A DNA stretch of 64,000 nucleotides from NCBI RefSeq assembly GCF_000160755.1, contig NZ_GG668578.1:161562-225561 (forward strand). Direction: 5' to 3'. The notes beneath the pieces are model-generated. The model did no database searches and was not told the DNA's origin. It was given only the letters and a program-made list of their open reading frames with translations. Numbering within the stretch: position 1 is the first letter of the stretch; the number at the start of each line of letters is the position of its first letter. Below are positions 28,876-38,394 of the stretch, piece by piece. Origin of the DNA: Proteus mirabilis ATCC 29906. Its GTDB lineage: Bacteria; Pseudomonadota; Gammaproteobacteria; Enterobacterales; Enterobacteriaceae. Position numbers and translations under genes: made by a program.

Positions 28876-29888
28876 CTGCTATCCCCCAAACAAGTTGGCA
28901 AAGAAAACCAATTATCAAGTTGTTCCCAGACTGACTCCGATATTAGATTTCGCTCTTTAAGCCATGTGTCATTAAAAATCGTCTGCAGATATTTTTCACC
29001 ACCATCAGCCATAGCAAGTGCAACATTTCCGCAAATTGTACTGTTATTAATCAACTCCAGCGCTTTATATACCACTCCCCCTGTAGAGCCACCAACCAGT
29101 AAACCAAAACGACGAGCAAGGTAACGAGCCGTTTCAAAAGCACATACATCAGAGACTTGTTCGCCATAATCAATACAACTGTAATCCAACACTAACCCCA
29201 CTGTATCGCCTTGTGGGGTGCCTGTACCTGATTGATAGTATGGTTTACCGGGTTTTCCGAATACGATGGAGCCTTCCGGCTCTACGGCAATGGTTACAAG
29301 TTCTGGATTATGAACCCTTAATCCATGGGCTATCCCTGTCATAGAGCCACCCGTACCTACACATCCAACCCACGCATCAATTTTGCCTATCTGACTAATA
29401 AGTTCACGTACCAGATCTGCATATCCTCCCGCATTGGCTGCATTATCTGATTGATTCATAAAGATAGCGCCGGGAATTTCATTGGCGATTTCAGCCGCCA
29501 TACGTTGGCGTTCCACAACAGCAACTTCATTTTCACCATAGTCGCCTTTAACGTAGCGGATCTCAGCACCCAAAGCGCGCATGATAGCAATTTTATCTTG
29601 GGCAGCATGGTGATCGACCACCGCGATAAATCGAAGCCCAAATTCGATAGCAGCGATTGCCAACCCAATGCCAGTATTTCCTGATGACGACTCCACAATT
29701 GTACTACCAGGCTTGATCTTTCCAGATTTCAGTGCCGCAACAACCATATTTCTCGCCATGCGATCTTTCATACTGCCTCCGGGATTATTTTTCTCCACTT
29801 TGATATAAAGACGCGTATCCGATTGCAGCAGCGGTAATTGAATGATAGGAGTATTACCAATTAAATCAGTTACTTTGCTAAAAACCAT
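28872..29888 (-). CDS. SbnA-like PLP enzyme (cysteine synthase fold, diaminopropionate pathway)
   Basis: 338-residue fold-type II PLP enzyme of the cysteine synthase family. The PLP lysine is in NNPGGSMKDRMA (Lys41), the substrate loop is SSGNTGIGLA (about 70-79), and the phosphate-binding GTGGSMTG is present. Its location in a siderophore operon next to a ParB/SbnI-like gene and a dehydrogenase points to an SbnA role: joining O-phosphoserine and glutamate on the way to 2,3-diaminopropionate. Plain cysteine synthesis is the alternative but less likely in this context. Stop and next start overlap (ATGA), so translation is coupled. Confidence 0.78.
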   Translation of the reverse strand: MVFSKVTDLIGNTPIIQLPLLQSDTRLYIKVEKNNPGGSMKDRMARNMVVAALKSGKIKPGSTIVESSSGNTGIGLAIAAIEFGLRFIAVVDHHAAQDKIAIMRALGAEIRYVKGDYGENEVAVVERQRMAAEIANEIPGAIFMNQSDNAANAGGYADLVRELISQIGKIDAWVGCVGTGGSMTGIAHGLRVHNPELVTIAVEPEGSIVFGKPGKPYYQSGTGTPQGDTVGLVLDYSCIDYGEQVSDVCAFETARYLARRFGLLVGGSTGGVVYKALELINNSTICGNVALAMADGGEKYLQTIFNDTWLKERNLISESVWEQLDNWFSLPTCLGDSR

Positions 29889-29899
29889 ATTAAAAGTCC

Positions 29900-31303
29900 T
29901 TAATTATCAATGGTAAATATAGGTTTTGGATGTGAGTTTATGACCGCAGTTAATCTTGTGGGCAACGGATGCCGATGAAATTGATTTTCCAGTAAATCCA
30001 TTTGGTAACCTGCGGTATTAGCAAATATCAGTAAATCACCTGGCTTTGGTAGGTGTGCAAAAGCGATCAAACGATTGGTGATAACATCGTCGTCCAAACA
30101 GCTATGGCCTGCAATCCAAGCATTTCCAGCAGAAGAAAGTGGCTGATGGTTATTTCGATAAATATGGAGAGGATCACTTAAGAATTCAGAATTAAACCAC
30201 GTTTCACATGCGCTAAAACTAGTTCCTTCGACAAAAATAACATGTCCGACATGATCATATGGACGAACTCGACAGACACGAAACACACTGATCGCACTTT
30301 GATTAACCAAGCTCCTTCCGGGTTCAAGGCAAAGTGTTAATCCTTCCTCAATTAATGCATCACAAACTCTTTTACCTGTGGGATCGACTCCGGTTAGAAA
30401 CTCAGTGAGCCAGCCTTGGGCATTTATCTCTCCACCATATGGATAGAAAGAATCAGGAATTCGTCGAGTACGATAGTCTTTATGTGTTTGCGTAGAGAGC
30501 CATTTCTTATAACAATGACTGTCTACATACTGAACAGGTAACCCTCCCCCAATATCGATAATATAAGGGGAGTAACCCAAAGCACGTGCGTAGCTAATCA
30601 AGGGTAAGGTATCAAAAAAAGCCTTGATCCTAGATACCGAAGAGTAACCACTAAGATGGAAATGGAATCCATCAACCTTTACTTGGTCACTATAATTAAG
30701 TTTCTCAAGCGCTGTCATGATCTCAGCGGATGACATACCAAAACGACTGATATGATTAGACTCAGGACGAAAACGCAGCAGTATACTTATACGTCCTGAT
30801 GGACTTATCCACCTTGTAGCAAGGTGAATAAGCTCGTCCATTTCCTCAATAGAATCAATAACAATCCGTGCCCCTTGCACTATTAACGCCTGTAAAAATG
30901 CCGTTGTTTTGGCAGGGCCTGTAGCACACAACTCTGTACCTTTACATCCCGCACGAATAGCATCGTTGAGTTCATATAGGCTAGATACATCCGCCCCAGT
31001 TCCCGCAGCAACAGCGGCTTGTAATAATGACTGTGATTTATTGACTTTAACCCCATAATACAAATTGGTTTGTATACCAAATGTTTTGGCGACTTCGACC
31101 ATGGCATTAACGTTCTGCTCCACAGTATGAGGCCAGACAATATTAAGGGGTGAACCATATATCTGTGTTAAATGAACAAGGGTATCAGGGGATGTCTCCA
31201 ACCAACGGATAATAACCGGATCGATATAAGGGGGTAATGCTTGGGTTATAGCGATCTGCCAAGATTCATTTGCTCGGTAATAAGTATTTAACAACGAAGA
31301 CAT
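29900..31303 (-). CDS. PLP-dependent decarboxylase (DAP/ornithine decarboxylase fold, SbnH-like)
   Basis: 467-residue fold-type III decarboxylase. The PLP lysine lies in LYYGVKVNKS (Lys86), and the pyridoxal-phosphate loop DIGGGLP is near residue 251. The PLP-binding EPGRSLVNQ is present, and a late Cys-containing AGHSCLDDDVI segment corresponds to the active-site Cys/Asp region. In NIS loci such enzymes decarboxylate an amino acid or an amino-acid-citrate intermediate (SbnH, PvsE, FslC) to provide the diamine backbone. Diaminopropionate or citryl-diaminopropionate is the likely substrate here given the SbnA-like gene; ornithine cannot be excluded. Confidence 0.8.
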   Translation of the reverse strand: MSSLLNTYYRANESWQIAITQALPPYIDPVIIRWLETSPDTLVHLTQIYGSPLNIVWPHTVEQNVNAMVEVAKTFGIQTNLYYGVKVNKSQSLLQAAVAAGTGADVSSLYELNDAIRAGCKGTELCATGPAKTTAFLQALIVQGARIVIDSIEEMDELIHLATRWISPSGRISILLRFRPESNHISRFGMSSAEIMTALEKLNYSDQVKVDGFHFHLSGYSSVSRIKAFFDTLPLISYARALGYSPYIIDIGGGLPVQYVDSHCYKKWLSTQTHKDYRTRRIPDSFYPYGGEINAQGWLTEFLTGVDPTGKRVCDALIEEGLTLCLEPGRSLVNQSAISVFRVCRVRPYDHVGHVIFVEGTSFSACETWFNSEFLSDPLHIYRNNHQPLSSAGNAWIAGHSCLDDDVITNRLIAFAHLPKPGDLLIFANTAGYQMDLLENQFHRHPLPTRLTAVINSHPKPIFTIDN

Positions 31304-31314
31304 ATGGAACCCTC

Positions 31315-33426
31315 TTAGAAGTCAACACTTACCGAGGCAAGGAAAGTACGTGGTGCTCCCTGTGCAATAGTGGTATATGACGCGACACCAGACCAGTAAT
31401 GGTGATTAAATAGATTCTGTACATCAAAACGGAAAGTGGTAGGCGCACCATACACACGTGTTTTATAGGAGGCTCCCATATCTACCGTTGTCCAAGAATT
31501 GATAGACTGTGTATTTGCCTGATTGACATATTGCTTTGCGCTATAATTGACATAACTGTTTAATGACAATCCATGCAAAATAGGAAGGTCATATTCCACT
31601 CCCACATTTGCTTGTAGAGGAGAAACGCCAACGGGTTTGTTACCACGGATATCAGATTTAGGCGATTTGATAAGTTCGGCATCAATAAGAGAAAGATTGC
31701 CTGAGATTTGTAAATTATCCAGCACCTGCGCTGAAAGATTAACTTCAACGCCACGATTTCGCTGCTCACTATTAGCATTAAATATATTATCAGTGCTGTC
31801 GATAGCACCACTAGGCTTGGTTATCTGGAAAAGAGCCAAACTGCTTTGTATTCCCGCATTATCATACTTAACCCCAACTTCGTACTGTCGCGAGCGGTAA
31901 GGACGCATCACTTGGCCGGCATTTTTTGCAAAACTCGGCGCTATATCGCCTTTGCTTAACCCTTCAATATAGTTGGCATAGAGCGAAACAGACTCTAAAG
32001 GATGGTAAACCAGCCCCAACATTGGCGTCACCGCTGATTCATCATAAGTGACCGAACGCTGTCCATTAGCCATAAAGTTATCGGCTTGCACTCTTTGCAA
32101 ACGTATCCCGGGGATAATATCCACACTGCCATTCAATATGGTCATGATGTCCGAAACGGCAAAGCTAGTTAATTGACTAGAAGATACTTTGGGAACGCTT
32201 GCTGGAGACGATGGTAGGGTAACATCGACTTCTAATGGTGAATAAATATTAGAAATCACCTTTTGTTTTCCTACATTACCCGCAACAGCAAGGCGGTCAT
32301 GATAATAGCTGGCCTGTAATGTCATCTGATGATCAATAGCGCCCGTTGAAAAATAACTTCTGACACCGGTTTCAAAAATATAACGATGTACATTAAAGCG
32401 ATAATTAGTGATTGCCGATTCAACATCTCCATTGTCGTTAATAATCTTTGGGGTTTGCTCAGAGATACGTGAAACGATTGAACGACCACCACCGGCATTC
32501 ATGAAGAGTGTTAGATTATCGTTAAGCTCGTATGAACTGTGCAGTAATACGCCCTGATCGCGGGTGTTCCACCACATCCCTTTTTGGGCAATATTGCGTC
32601 GACCATTAGGGGCCTTAGGAACATCGATACCCGCTAAGACAATAAAAGGACGATTAGGTGATTTGACATATTGATATTGATCGAATAAATCAACTGAAAC
32701 AGTGAATCCATCTTTTCCATAGTCAAGAGCGAGTGCACCTAATGCCGTTTTTTTATGAGTATTATCAAGCGCCAAATCTCCACCACTACCACCACCATTA
32801 AATCGGACGCCCCACATTTCACCGTCTGGGGTTACCCACAATTTACCTACATCTATATAGGCACCAAGTTGATTATCAGATCCCCAAGTGGTGGTAATCT
32901 GTTTAGTTCCCTGACGAGTAGGTCTTTTCGTCACAGCGTTAACAACACCGCCAACGCCGCCATTGGGGGAGATACCATAAAGCCCCGCACCAGGCCCTTT
33001 TAGTAATTCTATTCGCTCTAAATATTGAGGTAATAACTGATAATTTGGCGCTACACCATAAACACCATTGAGGGCAACTTCACCAATATTACCTTCCCCG
33101 ATAGGGAATCCTCGGATCATAAAGGAATCAAGAATACCACCTGACGGAGATGTCACTTGAACGGATGGATCATCTTTTATTACATCGCCAAGTGTTTTAG
33201 CCTGTCGTTGCTCAATATATTTCGAGGTATATCCCTTAATACTAAATGGAATATCTTGGATATCCTTATTTCCCAATAAACCTATGTTGGCTTGTTGTGA
33301 TAACCTACCTTTAGTTTGGGGGTTAACGCGCTCTGCGTTAACAATAATTCTCTCTTCCGCGCTGACGAAATCAGGAATTAAACTTGCTGCAATAGTCAAT
33401 GCTAAAAAATGTTTGTTTGTGATCAT
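31315..33426 (-). CDS. pbtA: TonB-dependent outer-membrane siderophore receptor
   Basis: 703 residues with signal peptide (about 1-23, VSA), a plug domain (IPFSIKGYTSKYIEQRQAK... with QDIPFSIKGYTS, residues about 57-68) and a 22-strand barrel. The barrel ends in a C-terminal Phe (LASVSVDF), as required for outer-membrane assembly. The family is FhuA/FcuA-like ferric siderophore receptors. A TonB-box-like segment near the mature N-terminus is not clear. It is second in the operon, 11 bases after the synthetase gene. The symbol pbtA follows my recollection of the proteobactin receptor name in P. mirabilis and should be confirmed. Confidence 0.85.
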   Translation of the reverse strand: MITNKHFLALTIAASLIPDFVSAEERIIVNAERVNPQTKGRLSQQANIGLLGNKDIQDIPFSIKGYTSKYIEQRQAKTLGDVIKDDPSVQVTSPSGGILDSFMIRGFPIGEGNIGEVALNGVYGVAPNYQLLPQYLERIELLKGPGAGLYGISPNGGVGGVVNAVTKRPTRQGTKQITTTWGSDNQLGAYIDVGKLWVTPDGEMWGVRFNGGGSGGDLALDNTHKKTALGALALDYGKDGFTVSVDLFDQYQYVKSPNRPFIVLAGIDVPKAPNGRRNIAQKGMWWNTRDQGVLLHSSYELNDNLTLFMNAGGGRSIVSRISEQTPKIINDNGDVESAITNYRFNVHRYIFETGVRSYFSTGAIDHQMTLQASYYHDRLAVAGNVGKQKVISNIYSPLEVDVTLPSSPASVPKVSSSQLTSFAVSDIMTILNGSVDIIPGIRLQRVQADNFMANGQRSVTYDESAVTPMLGLVYHPLESVSLYANYIEGLSKGDIAPSFAKNAGQVMRPYRSRQYEVGVKYDNAGIQSSLALFQITKPSGAIDSTDNIFNANSEQRNRGVEVNLSAQVLDNLQISGNLSLIDAELIKSPKSDIRGNKPVGVSPLQANVGVEYDLPILHGLSLNSYVNYSAKQYVNQANTQSINSWTTVDMGASYKTRVYGAPTTFRFDVQNLFNHHYWSGVASYTTIAQGAPRTFLASVSVDF

Positions 33427-33436
33427 TATTATTCTC

Positions 33437-35320
33437 TCAGATCTTAGAGTTATCTACTTGTTCACCAGCTAACGGATTGTTAAGTCCATGCTGAAGACGG
33501 TAATCAGTATATTGCTGTAAATGCATGCTCATTAATGAGCGGGTATACCAAGGGTGGTGGAGAAAATGTTCACGCTCTTTGTGCCAAAAATCCGCCTCTA
33601 CTCTGGGTTGAAGTGCTTTAAACACAAGTTCAAGCTCTTCGCCGATCACAGTCCATATGCGGGTATCAGGGATGTCATAAAGTTGAGTTAAACAAAGCGC
33701 AATTTCATGTAAATGGCTGACAAGACAAGCATCTACAACGAAGGTTCTGACAGGTTCAATATCATCTTCAAACACCGTGGGTAAAATGCCGGGCCAGATA
33801 TAAGGTTGAAGCTCATAACCTTGCTGGCGCAGTGCAGGAGCCCAACTGCGTCCATCACCAAAATCACGAATAAGCATGGTGACCGCACGACCGGAATCAT
33901 CAAACAAAACTTGCGTATTTTGTTGGTGTGCCTCAAGGGCAATGCCATAAATTAAATACATCGCTAAAACCGGTTTCAGTATGACTTTGGTATAATTACG
34001 AAACCATGTTTCAGGTAAGTCGCCTGATAATGCGATCAGCTCGCTAATAAGGGGTTGGGGTTTATGTGGGAGTTCAGTAAATAATGATGCAACTGTGATA
34101 GCGATTAAATTATCGTTTCTTTCCCATGCTTGCGTATCACGAAATACAACCGAGAGAAACTTACCTTCAGCGTCATCCATACGCACGTTATGACGGAAAT
34201 GCCACGCCACTTCTTCTCGGAAAAAGTCCAGCTTGCCATCAAAATCCTTATCCACCCGCAAAATATCCTCAATAATCGTACTAATACGTGGCCCCATATG
34301 AATAGATTTGGCTTGAAGGCTGCGCATTTCGCTAGTCATCCAGATAGCAACAGGTAATTTGATAAAAGGTGATTTAGATGCGGTAGGAAGCATGGTTCTA
34401 AACGACATGGATGCCGCGGTCTCAAGTTGAGGGCCTAATGGTAGAAGAATGCCTTCATCTATTTCTTTTGAGAAATGCTCAATGATCCAGTGTTCAAGAT
34501 GCCAAGGATGCAGAGGAATAGGTAACCATTTTTGTGGGTTTTGATGTTGACTTGTAAGCCACTCACACCATTTATTCCAAACGGTTGGAAAAGCCGATGA
34601 AAACCATTGATGGATATCCTGAATATGGGGCATCTTCTCACAATAAACCATATCGGTTTGTATGGCTGCGATACGCAGATTAACTCGTGCACCAAATTCA
34701 GCTGATAGTGCGACAATATCATCATCGCTTAAACCGGGTCTAGACTTCCAAGTTGGGTAATAAGAATGACCTTCAAGAGCGCCCCACTGATCGAGAAAAG
34801 TTGCACCATCACGCCGACTGTAATGACGTGTTATCCATTCAATAAAACAAGATGTTCCCTCTTGTGCCATCTCATTAGAAATCATATCCCGCCACTTTGA
34901 CCGATGTGCTCTAGCTAATCGATCATTATGGATACTGTTTGCTACATCTTTATTGAATTTTGTTATTCCCTCCGTTGTAGGGGTGAAACTAAGTTCGTTT
35001 TTCAGTATCTCCATGAGTTCTTCATGGGATTGCACCATTCGGTGGCGGCCATCCATTGATTTAAGGATAATATCACCGCGATTAATAACTGTATTTGCAG
35101 GAAAAACGGTCGTTTGATTAAATTGAAGGATATGTATCCCATCAGAAAGCGGGTACTTAACGTTATTTTCATCATTGAAAACTTGCAGTTTATTATCATC
35201 CAATAATTTTTCTGCAAAAAGACAGCGAATGATACGAGCAAGGGCATTACGTGTTGAAAAATCTGTTTGTATAGCAGTTTGTTGCCCTGCAATACTCTTT
35301 TTCTCTACCGTCTCCATCAT
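33437..35320 (-). CDS. NRPS-independent siderophore synthetase (IucA/IucC family)
   Basis: 627 residues from the ATG at 35320, which has GGGAG four bases ahead; an ATG 30 bases upstream opens the same frame but lacks this site. IucA/IucC synthetases use ATP to join a carboxylic acid such as citrate to an amine. Family features: GHSYYPTWKSRPGLS (the HPxxKxRxG-like block), the FRTMLPTASKSPFIKLP nucleotide-binding stretch, and VLFDDSGRAVTMLIRDFGDG (as DDSGRAV and RDFGDG) with the C-terminal FhuF-like region. It is the only NIS synthetase in the cluster, so it may catalyse both condensations of a symmetrical or small product. First gene of the eight-gene operon. Confidence 0.9.
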   Translation of the reverse strand: MMETVEKKSIAGQQTAIQTDFSTRNALARIIRCLFAEKLLDDNKLQVFNDENNVKYPLSDGIHILQFNQTTVFPANTVINRGDIILKSMDGRHRMVQSHEELMEILKNELSFTPTTEGITKFNKDVANSIHNDRLARAHRSKWRDMISNEMAQEGTSCFIEWITRHYSRRDGATFLDQWGALEGHSYYPTWKSRPGLSDDDIVALSAEFGARVNLRIAAIQTDMVYCEKMPHIQDIHQWFSSAFPTVWNKWCEWLTSQHQNPQKWLPIPLHPWHLEHWIIEHFSKEIDEGILLPLGPQLETAASMSFRTMLPTASKSPFIKLPVAIWMTSEMRSLQAKSIHMGPRISTIIEDILRVDKDFDGKLDFFREEVAWHFRHNVRMDDAEGKFLSVVFRDTQAWERNDNLIAITVASLFTELPHKPQPLISELIALSGDLPETWFRNYTKVILKPVLAMYLIYGIALEAHQQNTQVLFDDSGRAVTMLIRDFGDGRSWAPALRQQGYELQPYIWPGILPTVFEDDIEPVRTFVVDACLVSHLHEIALCLTQLYDIPDTRIWTVIGEELELVFKALQPRVEADFWHKEREHFLHHPWYTRSLMSMHLQQYTDYRLQHGLNNPLAGEQVDNSKI

Positions 35321-35459
35321 TTTTCTCCCAAAGAAATAAGGCTTAAACAATTAATTTAAATTTATCTATCTTGGGGGGTTACTTAACCTTTTTTTACTTT
35401 TTCGAGCGTCTTGAAAAAGGTTGATGAGTAAGCTACCATCAGAAAATGATGATGTAAAT

Positions 35460-35478
35460 AATAATCAATCTCATTCTC
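35460..35478 (-). promoter_or_regulatory. Fur-box-like site in the divergent siderophore promoter region
   Basis: GAGAATGAGATTGATTATT on the minus strand matches 14 of 19 positions of the Fur consensus GATAATGATAATCATTATC. It lies in the 213-base gap between the divergent synthetase and CitE-like genes and could repress both under iron-replete conditions. Confidence 0.6.
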
Positions 35479-35533
35479 ATAATTATTCGTTTTTATGGAA
35501 GATACATTATATTTATTACTAAGGTAGGTAAAT

Positions 35534-36370
35534 ATGAACGAAGAGATTAGCTATCTGTTTGTCCCTGCTAATAAAAAAGTTATGATTTCCAAAGCGTTAA
35601 CTTATGGTGCAAATGCGATCATTCTTGATCTTGAAGATGCGGTTCATCCTGATGAAAAACCGCTCGGACGTGACAACATTCAAAATTGGCTAACGACAAT
35701 AAATAACACCATCATTAACACCAGTATATATATCAGAATAAATCATCCTAAAGAGAAAGAATTTAAAAACGATGTTGATCTATTAAATTCATTAAATGAA
35801 ACGCTAATGACAGGAGTAATGATCCCAAAACTGGAAGATGCGGAAATACTTTCCTATATAAAATCAAAACTTCATCTGGCTATATCAAAGCGACCATTTA
35901 TAGGCATTATAGAAACAGCGCGTGGAGTGCACCATTGTGAAGAGATTGCCAATAGTGGTGTAACGAGATTAGCATTCGGCTCATTAGATTACTCACTAGA
36001 TATTGATTGCCAACAAACAGCAGAAGCGTTGCTATACGCAAGAAGCCGAATCGTTATCGCTTCACGCATTGCCAACCTTATCTCCCCTATTGACTGTGTC
36101 ACCCCTGAATTTTGCACACCTAATACATTATTAATGGATGCCAACCATGCTCGCACTCTTGGGTTTGGCGCTAAACTCTGTATTCATCCAGATCAAATAG
36201 ATACTGTTAATAAGGCATTTAAACCTACTGAGGAAAAAATTAAATGGGCGCAAGAAGTAGTTAAGCAATCAACAGCCAGTTATGCTTTTCAGATTAATGG
36301 GGAGATGATTGATTTACCTTTAATAAAACAAGCCACCCGTATTATCAATGGTAAATATAAACCAAATTGA
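35534..36370 (+). CDS. CitE-like / HpcH-HpaI family lyase (possible siderophore citrate supply)
   Basis: 278 residues of the CitE/HpcH-HpaI superfamily (TIM barrel). Metal and substrate motifs: LDLEDAVHPDEKP (about residues 33-45), IGIIETARGV with the metal-ligand Glu (about 123-132) and LAFGSLDYSLDID. CitE-type enzymes cleave or form C-C bonds of citrate-like CoA esters. In staphyloferrin B loci a related HpcH/HpaI-family protein, SbnG, makes citrate dedicated to the siderophore. A similar role here is inferred from position: divergent from the synthetase operon and sharing a Fur-like control region. Another substrate such as malyl- or citramalyl-CoA remains possible. Confidence 0.7.
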   Translation: MNEEISYLFVPANKKVMISKALTYGANAIILDLEDAVHPDEKPLGRDNIQNWLTTINNTIINTSIYIRINHPKEKEFKNDVDLLNSLNETLMTGVMIPKLEDAEILSYIKSKLHLAISKRPFIGIIETARGVHHCEEIANSGVTRLAFGSLDYSLDIDCQQTAEALLYARSRIVIASRIANLISPIDCVTPEFCTPNTLLMDANHARTLGFGAKLCIHPDQIDTVNKAFKPTEEKIKWAQEVVKQSTASYAFQINGEMIDLPLIKQATRIINGKYKPN

Positions 36371-36381
36371 ATCTATCAAAG

Positions 36382-36431
36382 ACCACCCAAATAAGTATAG
36401 TCATCATATCAAATACAATTATTTGAGTGGT
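36382..36431. terminator. hairpin between CitE-like gene and ABC ATPase gene
   Basis: ACCACCCAAATAA (36382-36394) pairs with TTATTTGAGTGGT (36419-36431) with one mismatch and a 24-base loop, followed by TTT. It lies between convergent genes. Confidence 0.55.
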
Positions 36432-36440
36432 TTAAAAATG

Positions 36441-37235
36441 CTATATATCATTTATCCTCCCATCAATTAATACCTGTGGATGGCCTCTAGAGCATCGTTC
36501 AATACGGGCGCTAACGCGATAAACATCGGCGAGTATTTCTGGTGTGATCACCTCAGTTGGTAAACCATTGGCAACTAACTCCCCATTTTTAAGCATTAAT
36601 ACATACTCTCCATGGCGTAATGCAATATTAATATCGTGAACAACAACCACAGTAATCATATTACGTTTCTTGGTTTCTCTCGCGATTAATTCCATCACAT
36701 GAAACTGATAATTAAGATCGAGTGCGCTGAGTGGTTCATCTAGCAATAATAAACTTGGTCGTCGAATTAGTGATTGAGCAAGCCCTACCAATTGTTTCTG
36801 TCCACCGGATAACTCATCAAGATATCGCATAGCTAAATGTGAAATTCCCAGTTGTTCTAATATATCTATAACTTCATCATTCGCTGAATGAGAACGATGT
36901 TCACCTAAAGCTCGTCTTGCAACCAGAATTGACTCCAAGACACTCAAATGAACACCCGCAGGTAGAGTTTGTGGCAAATAAACCACCTGCTCTGCTCGTT
37001 TAGAAAAAGAGAGGGAGAGTAATTCATCATCACCAAGAAAAAGCTTTCCTTGTGCGCTATTAAGCCCAGCAAGCGCCCTTAACAATGTCGATTTACCACT
37101 GCCATTAGGCCCCAAAAGAACAGTAATTTTCCCTCGTGGAAGCAGTGAGACCGTTAATTCTTTAATTATTTCTCGCTTCGAATATCCCGTAGAAAGCTTT
37201 TCAATACGCAACCCAGCATTCAATCCCGTGTTCAT
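36441..37235 (-). CDS. ABC transporter ATP-binding protein, iron-siderophore uptake
   Basis: 264 residues of the FecE/FhuC/BtuD type. Walker A GPNGSGKST (42-50), Q-loop YLPQTLPAG, signature LSGGQKQLVGLAQSL (about 142-156), Walker B LLLLDEP and switch His in VVVHDINIALRHG. It powers uptake of the ferric siderophore through the permease encoded just upstream, with which it overlaps by one base (TAATG). Its substrate-binding protein is in the other operon at 25367-26494. Confidence 0.92.
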   Translation of the reverse strand: MNTGLNAGLRIEKLSTGYSKREIIKELTVSLLPRGKITVLLGPNGSGKSTLLRALAGLNSAQGKLFLGDDELLSLSFSKRAEQVVYLPQTLPAGVHLSVLESILVARRALGEHRSHSANDEVIDILEQLGISHLAMRYLDELSGGQKQLVGLAQSLIRRPSLLLLDEPLSALDLNYQFHVMELIARETKKRNMITVVVVHDINIALRHGEYVLMLKNGELVANGLPTEVITPEILADVYRVSARIERCSRGHPQVLIDGRINDI

Positions 37236-38317
37236 TATATTCTCCCGCGATGACGCAAAATGATACTAACAAAGAAAGGGATACCCACAAGAGAAGTCAC
37301 AATTCCCACCGGAATAATCACACCAGACAAAAGGTTTTTGGAGACTAAAGAAGCTATCGATAATACCAATGCGCCAATAAGAGCACTTGCGGGCAAATAA
37401 AAACGATGATCTTCGCCAAAAGTCATCCGAGCAATATGAGGAGCGACTAATCCAATAAAACCTATTGGGCCAACAAATGCCACCGCCAAGGCAGAAATGA
37501 TGCTAATACGAAGTAATGTTGTTAGGCGTAAGCGTCTGACGTTGATCCCAAAGCTCATCGCACGATCTTCCCCTAGACGAAGTGCCGTCAGTTTCCAAGC
37601 ATTCATCAATGACAAGGGGAAGATAATCACTAATACAACCAATAAAATGTATAACTTATCCCACGATGCCCGATTAAGGCTACCCATTGTCCAGAACACT
37701 AATCCCTGAAGCGTATCTTCGTTAGCGATAAATTGCATAATGGAAACGGCAGCATTAAAAGTAAACACTAACGCTATGCCAAAGAGAATAATTCCAGAGG
37801 TAGAAACTCGCATCCAACGTGAGATAAAGTCCAGTAACAACGTTGCCAGTAATGCGAAAATAAACGCATTAACTGAAATAAACCACTGAGCAGGAACCCC
37901 CGGAATACCAATTCCTAAAACAATCGCTAAAGCAGCACCAAAAGCAGCAGCAGAAGAGACGCCAAGCGTAAAGGGACTTGCCAGCGGGTTATTGAGTATA
38001 GTTTGCATTTCAGCACCCGCTAACCCGAGTGACATTCCAACGACAACCGCCATAAGGGAGTAAGGTAGCCTGATATCCCACACAATAACCCGAGTGCCAG
38101 CATCGGCAGTTTCTGGCGATATTAGTGTATTCCACAGTTCAGTCAGCGATAATCCTGAAGGCCCTAAAGTAAAATCAAGGATCAAAACGCTACATAACAC
38201 GCCCCCTAATATCATTAAGTAAAAGAAACGACGAAGTATCTGTCGCTGATATTCCTTCACTACCCTTGCTTTTGTTGTTTTACTTGAGTGTTGTTTAGAC
38301 GCTCTATTTTCGCTCAT
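37235..38317 (-). CDS. FecCD-type permease of iron-siderophore ABC transporter
   Basis: 360 residues with a charged N-terminal tail of about 30 residues followed by 9-10 membrane helices typical of FecCD/BtuC proteins. The conserved EAA-like ATPase-contact region GPIGFIGLVAPHIARM is near residue 277. A single permease gene is present, so the channel is expected to be a homodimer, as in BtuC. First gene of a two-gene operon with a Fur-like site 78-96 bases upstream of its start codon. Confidence 0.92.
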   Translation of the reverse strand: MSENRASKQHSSKTTKARVVKEYQRQILRRFFYLMILGGVLCSVLILDFTLGPSGLSLTELWNTLISPETADAGTRVIVWDIRLPYSLMAVVVGMSLGLAGAEMQTILNNPLASPFTLGVSSAAAFGAALAIVLGIGIPGVPAQWFISVNAFIFALLATLLLDFISRWMRVSTSGIILFGIALVFTFNAAVSIMQFIANEDTLQGLVFWTMGSLNRASWDKLYILLVVLVIIFPLSLMNAWKLTALRLGEDRAMSFGINVRRLRLTTLLRISIISALAVAFVGPIGFIGLVAPHIARMTFGEDHRFYLPASALIGALVLSIASLVSKNLLSGVIIPVGIVTSLVGIPFFVSIILRHRGRI

Positions 38318-38394
38318 TGAATGTTAGCCTGTTAGTTACCCCACGCTAGGTATAAGCGATATTATAGCAAGCAAATGCGAATTAAAACTATAAC

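Noticed and set aside
28872-29888. Ordinary cysteine synthase (cysK/cysM)
   Set aside because: Fold and motifs fit, but its place inside a tightly coupled siderophore operon next to SbnI-, SbnH- and NIS-type genes favours the SbnA-like role.
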